From the NCBI GenBank assembly GCA_030018795.1, contig JASEHA010000079.1, forward strand, positions 1 through 8,399: a DNA stretch of 8,399 nt. Reading direction: 5' to 3'. A program made the translations under genes and the position numbers. The notes below the pieces were generated by a model. It was not told the DNA's origin, did not search any database, and saw nothing but the letters and a program-made list of their open reading frames with translations. Origin of the DNA: a bacterium. Lineage in GTDB: Bacteria; UBA9089; CG2-30-40-21. Below are positions 1 to 5,632 of this stretch, piece after piece (position 1 is the stretch's first letter; every line of letters begins with the position of its first letter).

Positions 1-54
1 TAACTATAAAAAATAAAGTTAATTAAGAAGGATAATTAAAGAGCCTTTACTTCT

Positions 55-80
55 AAGTATTCAATGAGGGGAGAATACTT
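55..80. repeat. Perfect 8-bp inverted repeat upstream of dnaA
   Basis: AAGTATTC at 55-62 is repeated as its exact reverse complement GAATACTT at 73-80, with a 10-nt purine-rich loop. It lies about 70 nt before dnaA and could be a dnaA leader hairpin or a dyad operator. There is no T-run after it, so it is not an obvious terminator of an upstream gene. No convincing -35/-10 pair was found in positions 1-146. Function unknown. Confidence 0.4.
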
Positions 81-129
81 TAAGGGAAGACAGGGATAAA
101 ACTGTATTCTTTTAAGGTAAGGTAACTCT

Positions 130-150
130 ATGAAAAAAGGGAGGTTGTGA
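130..150 (+). other. Possible 6-codon leader ORF overlapping the dnaA start region
   Basis: An ATG at 130 opens a mini-frame MKKGRL that stops with TGA at 148-150. It is preceded by purine-rich AAGG repeats at 114-122 that could act as a ribosome site. Its stop overlaps the GTG at 147 in the arrangement GTGA, and its body contains the GGGAGG ribosome-binding site used by dnaA. This geometry would allow translational coupling, but so short an ORF can occur by chance. Confidence 0.2.
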
Positions 151-152
151 AG

Positions 153-1490
153 GTGAAGAAAGAATTATGGGAAGAGGTTTTATTAAAAGTACGAGAGGAT
201 ATACCAAAAGAAAGCTATGAGATATGGTTTAAGCCGATAAAACCTGTAAATATACAGGGAAATATACTGGAAATAGGCGTTCCAAATGTGTTTTTTAAGA
301 CATGGATGAATGACCGTTTTAAACTACTTGTCGATAATCATTTAAAAAATATTACCAATAATCTGATGTCTATAGACTTTGTTGTTTCATCAGAGGTTAC
401 ACCCTCTCAATCAGAAGAGAAGATAAATGTAGTAAAAGAAAAAAAGTATACAATATCAGATTTTTATCTAAATTCAAAGTATACCTTTGATAGTTTTGTT
501 ATTGGTGAGAGTAATCATTTTGCTCATGCAGCCTGTCAAGCAGTGGCTGATAAACCAGGGACATCTTATAATCCTTTATTTATCTATAGTGGTGTCGGAC
601 TTGGAAAAACACATCTTATTCATGCTATAGGGCATCAGATATTACAAAATAAACCAAATGCAAAGATTGTATATGTTTCATCTGAACAGTTCTTAAATGA
701 ATTTGTTGATGCTATAAGATCAAATAAATCACAAAAGTTTAAAGATAAGTATAGAAATATAGATGTTTTACTTATTGATGATATTCAATTCTTATCAGGA
801 AAAGAGGGTATACAGGAAGAATTTTTTCACACCTTTAATACCTTACATGGATTAGGAAAACAGGTGGTTTTAACCAGTGATAAACCACCAAAAGAGATAA
901 AAACACTAGAGGAAAGATTGAGATCAAGGTTTGAAGGCGGGTTAATCGCAGATATTCAGTTTCCATGTATTGAAACAAGGATGGCTATTATTAAAAAGAA
1001 GTCTGAGAAAGAGGGTGTTTTAATTCCAGATGATGTGGGTTATTTTATTGCATCCAAAATAAAGACTAATATTAGAGAATTAGAGGGGGCTTTGGTAAGA
1101 ATAATTGCTTATACATCATTGACTCAGGAAAAATTAGATATAAATATGGTTAAAAAGGTACTCAAGAATATACTTTTATTCAATGAACAGCCTGAATCTA
1201 TTTCTATAGAGACAATTCAAAGAAAAACATCTAAATATTTCAAAATTCAGTTATCTGATATATTAGGAAAAAGGAGAAACAGCACTGTTGTTACCCCAAG
1301 ACAGGTAGCCATGTATCTTTGCCGAAATTTAACCACCCATTCTCTGCCAGAAATAGCAAAAGAGTTTGGAGGAAGGGATCATGGTACAGTCATGCACGCC
1401 TGTAATAAGATTAAGGAACAATTAGAAAAAGATACATCCCTTCAATATATAATTCAGCATATTGAAAGTGACTTAAAACAGGCTGTGTAG
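153..1490 (+). CDS. dnaA: Chromosomal replication initiator protein DnaA
   Basis: DnaA is the AAA+ initiator that binds DnaA boxes at oriC, opens the duplex and recruits the helicase. The product is about 445 aa, normal for the family. From this start: domain I at about 1-80 (LWEEVL, ESYEIWF), a short linker, then the AAA+ domain with Walker A GVGLGKTH at about 147-154, Walker B VLLIDD at about 205-210, sensor-1 LTSDKPP, and the box VII arginine region RLRSRF. Domain IV ends with the signature GGRDHGTVMHA at about 406-416. The Gly after R-D-H is unusual; many homologues have Thr or Ser. GTG at 153 is preferred because GGGAGG at 139-144 lies 8 nt upstream. The GTG at 147 is only 2 nt from it and would add two residues. 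The gene is followed directly by the putative oriC and dnaN, the classic origin arrangement. Confidence 0.98.
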   Translation: MKKELWEEVLLKVREDIPKESYEIWFKPIKPVNIQGNILEIGVPNVFFKTWMNDRFKLLVDNHLKNITNNLMSIDFVVSSEVTPSQSEEKINVVKEKKYTISDFYLNSKYTFDSFVIGESNHFAHAACQAVADKPGTSYNPLFIYSGVGLGKTHLIHAIGHQILQNKPNAKIVYVSSEQFLNEFVDAIRSNKSQKFKDKYRNIDVLLIDDIQFLSGKEGIQEEFFHTFNTLHGLGKQVVLTSDKPPKEIKTLEERLRSRFEGGLIADIQFPCIETRMAIIKKKSEKEGVLIPDDVGYFIASKIKTNIRELEGALVRIIAYTSLTQEKLDINMVKKVLKNILLFNEQPESISIETIQRKTSKYFKIQLSDILGKRRNSTVVTPRQVAMYLCRNLTTHSLPEIAKEFGGRDHGTVMHACNKIKEQLEKDTSLQYIIQHIESDLKQAV

Positions 1491-1493
1491 AAT

Positions 1494-1575
1494 TGTTAAT
1501 AAAAATATAGATTATTGACAGGTTTATTGACAAATTATCTTATTATATTTATTAGAGTTAGTATAGTTATTAACA
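1494..1575. promoter_or_regulatory. Cluster of four DnaA-box-like 9-mers TTATT(G/A)ACA
   Basis: Sites: 1494-1502 (reverse strand, TTATTAACA), 1512-1520 (TTATTGACA), 1524-1532 (TTATTGACA) and 1567-1575 (TTATTAACA). The two middle sites are direct repeats 12 bp apart. They match the DnaA-box consensus TTATNCACA except at position six, where all four lack the C. Shared deviation plus clustering beside dnaA suggests a lineage-specific box rather than chance, although the spacer's low G+C raises the background. Confidence 0.6.
1527..1555 (+). promoter_or_regulatory. Candidate dnaN promoter overlapping a DnaA-box-like site
   Basis: A perfect -35 TTGACA at 1527-1532 is followed after 17 bp by TATTAG at 1550-1555, which matches four of six -10 positions. 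Another TTGACA lies at 1515-1520, and a better-looking -10 (TATAGT, 1562-1567) lacks a spaced -35. The -35 is inside a box-like 9-mer, so DnaA binding could block it. This is a prediction from hexamers only. Confidence 0.4.
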
Positions 1576-1581
1576 AAAATC

Positions 1582-1620
1582 AGTAGTAGTTACTACTACT
1601 ATTAATATTTAATATAAAAA
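1582..1620. promoter_or_regulatory. DnaA-trio-like array and AT-rich unwinding element
   Basis: CTA-CTA-CTA-TTA runs from 1593 to 1604, so the opposite strand reads 3'-GAT-GAT-GAT-AAT-5', which fits the DnaA-trio motif 3'-(G/A)AT-5'. It lies 17 bp after the last box-like site and runs into an A/T-only stretch to 1620. AGTAGTAGT at 1582-1590 is the exact reverse complement of ACTACTACT at 1592-1600, so a trio-like array is present on both strands as a 19-nt palindrome. Confidence 0.55.
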
Positions 1621-1634
1621 AGGAGTAAAGAAGA

Positions 1635-2744
1635 ATGAATATAGTTATTAAAAAGTATTTACTATTAGAATCATTGCAATTATCAATAATCTCTCAAAAG
1701 TCTCTAATACCTATTCTGTCTAATGTTTTATTAGAAGCGGGACATAATATATTGACTATAACCTCTACAGATCTTGATATTTCTGTAAAATGTAGAATAG
1801 AGGCAGATGTTATAGAAGAGGGTAGTGTTACCCTTCCATTTAAGAAATTATTAGATATTATTAGAGAAATACCAGAAGAGGATATAACTATAAAGGAAAA
1901 GGATAATTTTCATGTGTCTATTACCTCTGGAAAGTCATTTTTTAATATAGCTGGGTTAAATCCTAATGATTACCCTATTATTGCAGATATCAGCGGAGAT
2001 CGTTGTTTTTCTATATTATCAAGTATATTTAAAAAGATGATAAAAAAAATGGCTTTTGCCGCAGCTATAGAGGATCCTCGTCGGGTATTAAATGGCGGCT
2101 GTCTAAATGCTAAGGGAACAGAAATAACCATTACAGCTACAGATGGGTTTGTTCTGTCGTCAGCAAAGTATAAGATGTCAGAGAATGTTAGTAAAGATGT
2201 GCGTGTGGTAATTCCTAATAAAACCTTAAGTGAGTTTATGAGATTATTAAGGGATGAGGCTATGGTTGACGTGTATTTAGGTAATAATCAAATAATGCTT
2301 ATATTTAATGATATTGTTGTTACATCCAGATTAATAGATGGAAGTTTTCCTGATTATGAGAGTTTTATTCCTAATATAACACGTGACAATGTATTGCATA
2401 TAAAAAATAGTGTGTTATTAAATACGTGTAAAAGGGTCAGTATTATGGTGTCAGAGGATGTTAATGTATTTAATTTTAGTATAATTAATAATATTATTCA
2501 GATAGCGTCCTTCACCCCTGGATTGGGAGAGGCAAAAGAAAATATTATAGATATTGATTATAAAGGGGAAGATTTTAGTGTTGTCTATAACTCTAAACAC
2601 ATGATAAATGTTTTAAGGAATATTGATATAGAAGAAATAGATATATTATTTATTAGTAAAGCAATGGCAGGGGTTATAGACATAAAAGATGATAATGAAG
2701 AATATTTTTATTTTATTATACCTACAGTGGAAGATAATAAATAA
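1635..2744 (+). CDS. dnaN: DNA polymerase III sliding clamp (beta subunit)
   Basis: The beta clamp is a ring-shaped dimer that tethers DNA polymerase III to DNA. The 369-aa length is normal and covers all three clamp-fold domains. Recognisable family stretches are IPILSNVLL at about 25-33, NPNDYPII at about 109-116, VLNGGCLNA near 151-159, TDGFVLS at 169-175 (family usually TDG-x-R-L) and IDGSFPDY at 234-241. The C-terminal strand ending in IIP near 361-363 corresponds to the end of the client-peptide pocket. ATG at 1635 is supported by AAGGAG at 1619-1624 with a 10-nt spacer. The reading frame is rich in ATA, TTA and AAT codons, more so than eno. It follows the putative origin and leads into coaX with a 1-bp gap. 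Confidence 0.98.
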   Translation: MNIVIKKYLLLESLQLSIISQKSLIPILSNVLLEAGHNILTITSTDLDISVKCRIEADVIEEGSVTLPFKKLLDIIREIPEEDITIKEKDNFHVSITSGKSFFNIAGLNPNDYPIIADISGDRCFSILSSIFKKMIKKMAFAAAIEDPRRVLNGGCLNAKGTEITITATDGFVLSSAKYKMSENVSKDVRVVIPNKTLSEFMRLLRDEAMVDVYLGNNQIMLIFNDIVVTSRLIDGSFPDYESFIPNITRDNVLHIKNSVLLNTCKRVSIMVSEDVNVFNFSIINNIIQIASFTPGLGEAKENIIDIDYKGEDFSVVYNSKHMINVLRNIDIEEIDILFISKAMAGVIDIKDDNEEYFYFIIPTVEDNK

Positions 2745-2745
2745 G

Positions 2746-3477
2746 ATGATATTAGTAATCGATATAGGTAATACAAATACTCATTTTGGGATATATAATA
2801 TAGATGAAATAGAAAAGCATTGGTTTATACCAAATAGTGTTATAAGAGAACAAAATAATATTATTTTATCAAACTTAAAGGATTATATTATTAAACAATG
2901 TACAATTTCTTGTGTTGTTCCTTCATTAAAAGATGTGTTTAATAAAATAATATCAAATAATCTTGGTTTTAGTCCTTTCTTTATTGATCATTCTTTTATA
3001 AAAATACCTATTCATTATAATAATCCTTCTGATCTTGGGATAGATAGGATTATTAATGCTGTGGCTGTGATAAAATTATATAGACTTCCATGTATTATTG
3101 TAGACTTTGGCACAGCAACTACATTTGATGTTATTTCTAAGGACTGTGAATTTATAGGGGGTGTTATTGCTCCTGGTATTGGTGTTTCTATAGAGACTTT
3201 ATGGACAAAGACAGAAAAACTTCCTATTGTGGAGATTAATGTGCCTAAGTCTGTGATAGGTAGAAGCACTGTAGATTGTATGTATTCAGGAATTTTTTAT
3301 GGCTTTATTGGACAGGTTAATGAGATTATTAGGAGAATTCAAGATGAGCAGGATGGAAAGGCAATAAATTGTATTGCCACTGGTGGATTATCAGGTGTTA
3401 TTAGTCCATATATTAGGTGTATTAAACAGATTGATCCGTTATTAATATTAAAGGGGTTAAAAATATTAACAGATTAG
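2746..3477 (+). CDS. coaX: Type III pantothenate kinase
   Basis: CoaX phosphorylates pantothenate with ATP, the first step of CoA synthesis; this type has an ASKHA-fold and needs a monovalent cation. The 243-aa product carries the phosphate loop DIGNTNTHFG at 6-15, the substrate motif LGIDRIINA at about 97-105, the second phosphate motif VDFGTATTFD at 119-128, GGVIAPGI at 138-145, the GRSTVDCMYSG segment at about 172-182, and ATGGL at 211-215. The candidate catalytic Asp lies in the G-I-D-R motif. ATG at 2746 is chosen because the protein then begins MILVIDIGNT, as in relatives; an in-frame ATG at 2689 would add 19 unrelated residues from within dnaN. The start is 1 bp after the dnaN stop and has only a weak ribosome site (GGAAG at 2729-2733), so coupled translation with dnaN is likely. 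Confidence 0.96.
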   Translation: MILVIDIGNTNTHFGIYNIDEIEKHWFIPNSVIREQNNIILSNLKDYIIKQCTISCVVPSLKDVFNKIISNNLGFSPFFIDHSFIKIPIHYNNPSDLGIDRIINAVAVIKLYRLPCIIVDFGTATTFDVISKDCEFIGGVIAPGIGVSIETLWTKTEKLPIVEINVPKSVIGRSTVDCMYSGIFYGFIGQVNEIIRRIQDEQDGKAINCIATGGLSGVISPYIRCIKQIDPLLILKGLKILTD

Positions 3478-3480
3478 TAG

Positions 3481-3500
3481 TATAGACATCCTTGTCTGTA
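3481..3500. repeat. Short palindrome between coaX and the Nudix gene
   Basis: TATAGACA (3481-3488) pairs with TGTCTGTA (3493-3500) around a TCCT loop, an 8-bp stem with one G-T pair. There is no T-run after it, so it is at best a weak terminator. Its layout (CATC-C-TTG at the centre) resembles the palindrome at 7316-7334, so both may belong to a dispersed family of small palindromic repeats. Confidence 0.4.
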
Positions 3501-3526
3501 GGTATTGTCTGTGAGAAGGAGACTTA

Positions 3527-3958
3527 ATGAAGATTGATATTAGGATAGCAGCTTGCATATTAAAAGATGGCAAGATATTAATGGTTAGGCATAAAAAGGG
3601 TGATAAAAAATATTGGCTGCTTCCTGGAGGCAGGATTGAATATGGAGAAACAATGATAGAAACCCTTAAAAGGGAAATGATAGAGGAAACAGGGCTTAAA
3701 ATAAACGTTGGTAATCTAATGTTTGTGAGTGAGGCCATTCCTGAGGATAACCATAGGCATATAGTAAATATGTTTTTTGAAGCAGAAATAATAGGTGGAG
3801 AGATGATGCTTGGGAATGAAGAGATACTTGACGCAGTCGAATTTATAGATATAGATAAGATTGATGAGATAATAATGTATCCGCTTATTAAGGATGAGCT
3901 GAAGCAATATATTTGTAATGGTAAGCCGTTGGGATACCTTGGGTGTAGATGGAGGTAA
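3527..3958 (+). CDS. Nudix hydrolase (MutT-like)
   Basis: Nudix enzymes cleave nucleoside diphosphates linked to another group, using a metal-binding helix. The 143-aa protein has a complete Nudix box G-x5-E-x7-R-E-x2-E-E-x-G from G35 to G56: GGRIEYGE at 34-41 and REMIEETGL at 49-57. All box glutamates are present, so it should be catalytically competent. The upstream strand with a W-x-L-P-G-G entry (YWLLPGG) is typical of small housekeeping members. The substrate cannot be told from sequence; NTP cleansing or ADP-ribose-type substrates are possible. ATG at 3527 has AAGGAG at 3516-3521 five nt upstream. It follows coaX by 49 bp on the same strand. Its C-terminus, ending YLGCRWR, is basic and aromatic. 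Confidence 0.94.
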   Translation: MKIDIRIAACILKDGKILMVRHKKGDKKYWLLPGGRIEYGETMIETLKREMIEETGLKINVGNLMFVSEAIPEDNHRHIVNMFFEAEIIGGEMMLGNEEILDAVEFIDIDKIDEIIMYPLIKDELKQYICNGKPLGYLGCRWR

Positions 3959-4056
3959 TATATATTCACTACTGGCATAAATTATGATTCTTCAACTTAA
4001 ATATTATAAACAACTAAAGTAATACTGAAAATTTGCCGATAAATTAGATAAATGTG

Positions 4057-4280
4057 GTGTTGACTCATGAATTTTGAGTTTTCACACAACCTGATGCCTC
4101 TTATCGTGTACTACTTGATGCATTCAATTCGTAATAAAAGAGAGTAAGATATGATGAAAAAGGCTAATATTTGTTGATTTCGAATTAATAGAAGGAAGTG
4201 GTAGTAGGAAGTTGTCGAGAAAGAAGGCAGAATTGGGGATTGGTTACCATTTATTAATACAGAATGTCTACTCCCGGCTG
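4057..4280 (+). repeat. A/B dispersed repeat, locus 1 (order A-B-A-B)
   Basis: Part A at 4158-4225 shares with 6470-6535 a 17-bp identity (4171-4187 = 6483-6499), GTAGTAGGA and GTTGTCGAG. Part B at 4094-4135 shares CTACTTGAT, then AATTCGTA, with 6563-6605. A fainter A-like stretch (TGTTGA, GAATT, TTGAG at 4058-4079) precedes it, and a fainter B-like stretch (GTCTACT at 4266-4272) follows A. The distance from TTGTTGA to GTCTACT is 95 nt here, against 96 nt to the matching GTCCTACT at the second locus. A and B are partly inverted repeats of each other (CGAATT/AATTCG, AGTAG/CTACT). Confidence 0.5.
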
Positions 4281-4301
4281 ACCTCCTGTAACATGTTCTA
4301 A
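4151..4301 (+). pseudogene. Possible small gene relic within repeat part A
   Basis: ATG-ATG at 4151 starts a frame that ends after nine codons at TGA 4177. Dropping one base in the run at 4157-4163 joins it to a frame open until TAA at 4299-4301. That frame reads VDFELIEGSGSRKLSRK, and the second locus reads VDFELFERSSRRKLSSK, an ungapped 12 of 17 match. The second locus also lacks one G at this very point. I do not recognise the peptide. It may be a decayed gene, or only nucleotide similarity that happens to stay open. Confidence 0.25.
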
Positions 4302-4342
4302 TAGAAAGAAATCACCCGATAAATTATACGATATTAGGAGGT
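4281..4342 (+). promoter_or_regulatory. eno ribosome-binding site with upstream complementary segment
   Basis: The eno Shine-Dalgarno AGGAGGT at 4336-4342 is very strong. ACCTCCT at 4281-4287 in the same leader is its exact 7-nt complement, 48 nt upstream. If transcription starts before 4281, the two could pair and hide the ribosome site. A 4-bp hairpin (4296-4306) would sit in the loop. Chance pairing cannot be excluded. Confidence 0.3.
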
Positions 4343-4346
4343 AATT

Positions 4347-5618
4347 ATGGCAGAAACAGAGATAGTTAAGGTTTGGGCAAGAGAGGTGATTGATTCTCGT
4401 GGAAATCCAACCATTGAGGTAGAAGTAACATTAGATAATGGGGTATGTGGTACAGCAATAGTTCCATCTGGAGCATCTACAGGGACACATGAGGCTGTAG
4501 AATTACGTGATGGGGATAAAAATCGTTACCTTGGAAAAGGTGTACAATCAGCGGTTGAAAATATAACCGATATTATTGCTGAGGACTTAGAAGGAGAGGA
4601 TGCACTTAATCAGAGAGAGATTGATAAACTTTTATGTGAGATAGACGGCACCCCAAATAAATCAAAGCTTGGAGCAAACGCTATTCTTGGCACATCATTG
4701 GCTGTAGCAAGGGCAGTAGCCAACACATTAGAAATACCACTTTATAAATATATTGGCGGTACAAATGCCCATATTCTTCCAGCTCCTTTTTCAAATATAT
4801 TAAATGGAGGAAAACATGCGGATAATCCTATTGATATACAAGAATTTATGATTGTTCCTACAGGAGTAGATAGTTTTAAGGAAGCAACCAGACAGGTAGT
4901 AGAGGTTTATCAGCACCTTAAAAAAATTCTTATAAAAAAAGGGTTAAATATATCCGTAGGTGATGAGGGTGGTTTTGCTCCAAATATAGCCTCAGCCCCA
5001 GAGGCATTAGATATTATTATGGAAGCAATCAATCAGGCAGGGTATAAGACAGAAAGGGATATATCTCTGGCATTAGATATTGCTGCAAGCGAGATATTTG
5101 AGAATGGAAAATATAACTTCAGTGGTGAAGGGGTAATAAGGTCATCAGAGGAATTAGTGGAATATTATGAATGGTTGATAGACAGATACCCTATTATCTC
5201 TATTGAGGATGGAATGGCAGAGGATGATTGGGATGGATGGAAACTTTTAACTGAGTCTCTTGGAAAAAAGGTGCAATTAGTTGGAGATGATATCTTTGTC
5301 ACCAATCCAGAGCGGTTAAAACAAGGGATTGACAAAGGTATTGCCAATTCTATCTTAATTAAGGTTAATCAAATAGGTACATTAACAGAAACATTAAACA
5401 CTATAGAAATGGCTAAGCTTGCAGGATACACAACCATGATATCACATCGTTCAGGAGAGACAGAGGACACAATTATCGCTGATATTGCTGTAGCCACTAA
5501 TTCTGGTCAAATTAAGCTCGGTGCACCATGCAGGACAGATAGAACAGCCAAATATAATCAGCTCTTAAGGATTGAAGAAGAGCTTGGAGCAATAGGATGT
5601 TATAAAAAAATACAGTAA
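4347..5618 (+). CDS. eno: Enolase (phosphopyruvate hydratase)
   Basis: Enolase interconverts 2-phosphoglycerate and phosphoenolpyruvate in glycolysis and gluconeogenesis; it is cytosolic and Mg-dependent. The 423-aa product is full length. It has the mobile loop SGASTG at 41-46, the NGGKHADN segment at about 153-160, the catalytic Glu in GDEGGFAPN (E207), metal ligands D244 (ALDIAAS), E287 (SIEDG) and D314 (VGDD), the catalytic Lys K339 in SILIKVNQIGTL, and the substrate-binding SHRSGE at 366-371. The C-terminal family signature APCRTDRTAKYNQLLRIEE is present with Cys where Ser or Ala is more usual. The start has AGGAGGT four nt before the ATG. It lies 14 bp upstream of the CinA-type gene and is probably co-transcribed with it. 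Confidence 0.99.
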   Translation: MAETEIVKVWAREVIDSRGNPTIEVEVTLDNGVCGTAIVPSGASTGTHEAVELRDGDKNRYLGKGVQSAVENITDIIAEDLEGEDALNQREIDKLLCEIDGTPNKSKLGANAILGTSLAVARAVANTLEIPLYKYIGGTNAHILPAPFSNILNGGKHADNPIDIQEFMIVPTGVDSFKEATRQVVEVYQHLKKILIKKGLNISVGDEGGFAPNIASAPEALDIIMEAINQAGYKTERDISLALDIAASEIFENGKYNFSGEGVIRSSEELVEYYEWLIDRYPIISIEDGMAEDDWDGWKLLTESLGKKVQLVGDDIFVTNPERLKQGIDKGIANSILIKVNQIGTLTETLNTIEMAKLAGYTTMISHRSGETEDTIIADIAVATNSGQIKLGAPCRTDRTAKYNQLLRIEEELGAIGCYKKIQ

Positions 5619-5632
5619 ATAGGTGGTGTTTT

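Larger units (their letters stand above)
1491..1634. other. Putative replication origin (oriC) in the dnaA-dnaN spacer
   Basis: This 144-bp spacer is extremely A/T-rich and lies between dnaA and dnaN, a common oriC location. It holds in order: a cluster of four TTATT(G/A)ACA 9-mers at 1494-1575, a short trinucleotide array at 1593-1604, an A/T-only stretch to about 1620, and the dnaN ribosome site AAGGAG at 1619-1624. The order boxes, trinucleotide array, AT-rich element matches the basal unwinding region described for Bacillus subtilis. Only part of the origin may be here. The dnaA upstream region in this window shows no comparable boxes. Confidence 0.7.
4036..4326. repeat. 11-bp direct repeats bracketing the repeat-rich spacer
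   Basis: CCGATAAATTA occurs at 4036-4046 and again in the same orientation at 4316-4326. The 269 bp between them hold all the A/B repeat material. This could be a target-site duplication from insertion of that block. No good terminal inverted repeats are visible just inside the copies, and an AT-rich 11-mer can recur by chance. Confidence 0.35.
3959..4346. other. 388-bp gene-free spacer before eno
   Basis: No ORF with a credible start and ribosome site was found on either strand. The spacer contains an 11-bp direct repeat pair (4036-4046 and 4316-4326), copies of the A/B repeat shared with the spacer before thpR, a possible short gene relic (4151-4301), and a segment complementary to the eno ribosome site. 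No clear sigma-70-type promoter for eno could be picked out. Confidence 0.6.

Noticed and set aside
2689..2745. Upstream in-frame extension of coaX from ATG 2689
   Set aside because: The added 19 residues lie within dnaN and do not resemble CoaX, which starts right at the DIGNTN phosphate loop region.
3015..3269. 84-aa reverse-strand ORF within coaX
   Set aside because: Antisense to conserved CoaX motifs; no family features and no ribosome site that stands out.
3716..3907. 63-aa reverse-strand ORF within the Nudix gene
   Set aside because: Antisense shadow without any recognisable feature.
3466..3978. 170-aa reverse-strand ORF opposite the Nudix gene
   Set aside because: It lies over a clear Nudix hydrolase, has no recognisable domain and a Ser/Ile-rich composition typical of an antisense shadow frame.
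5165..5347. 60-aa reverse-strand ORF within eno
   Set aside because: Opposite highly conserved enolase active-site sequence; shadow frame.
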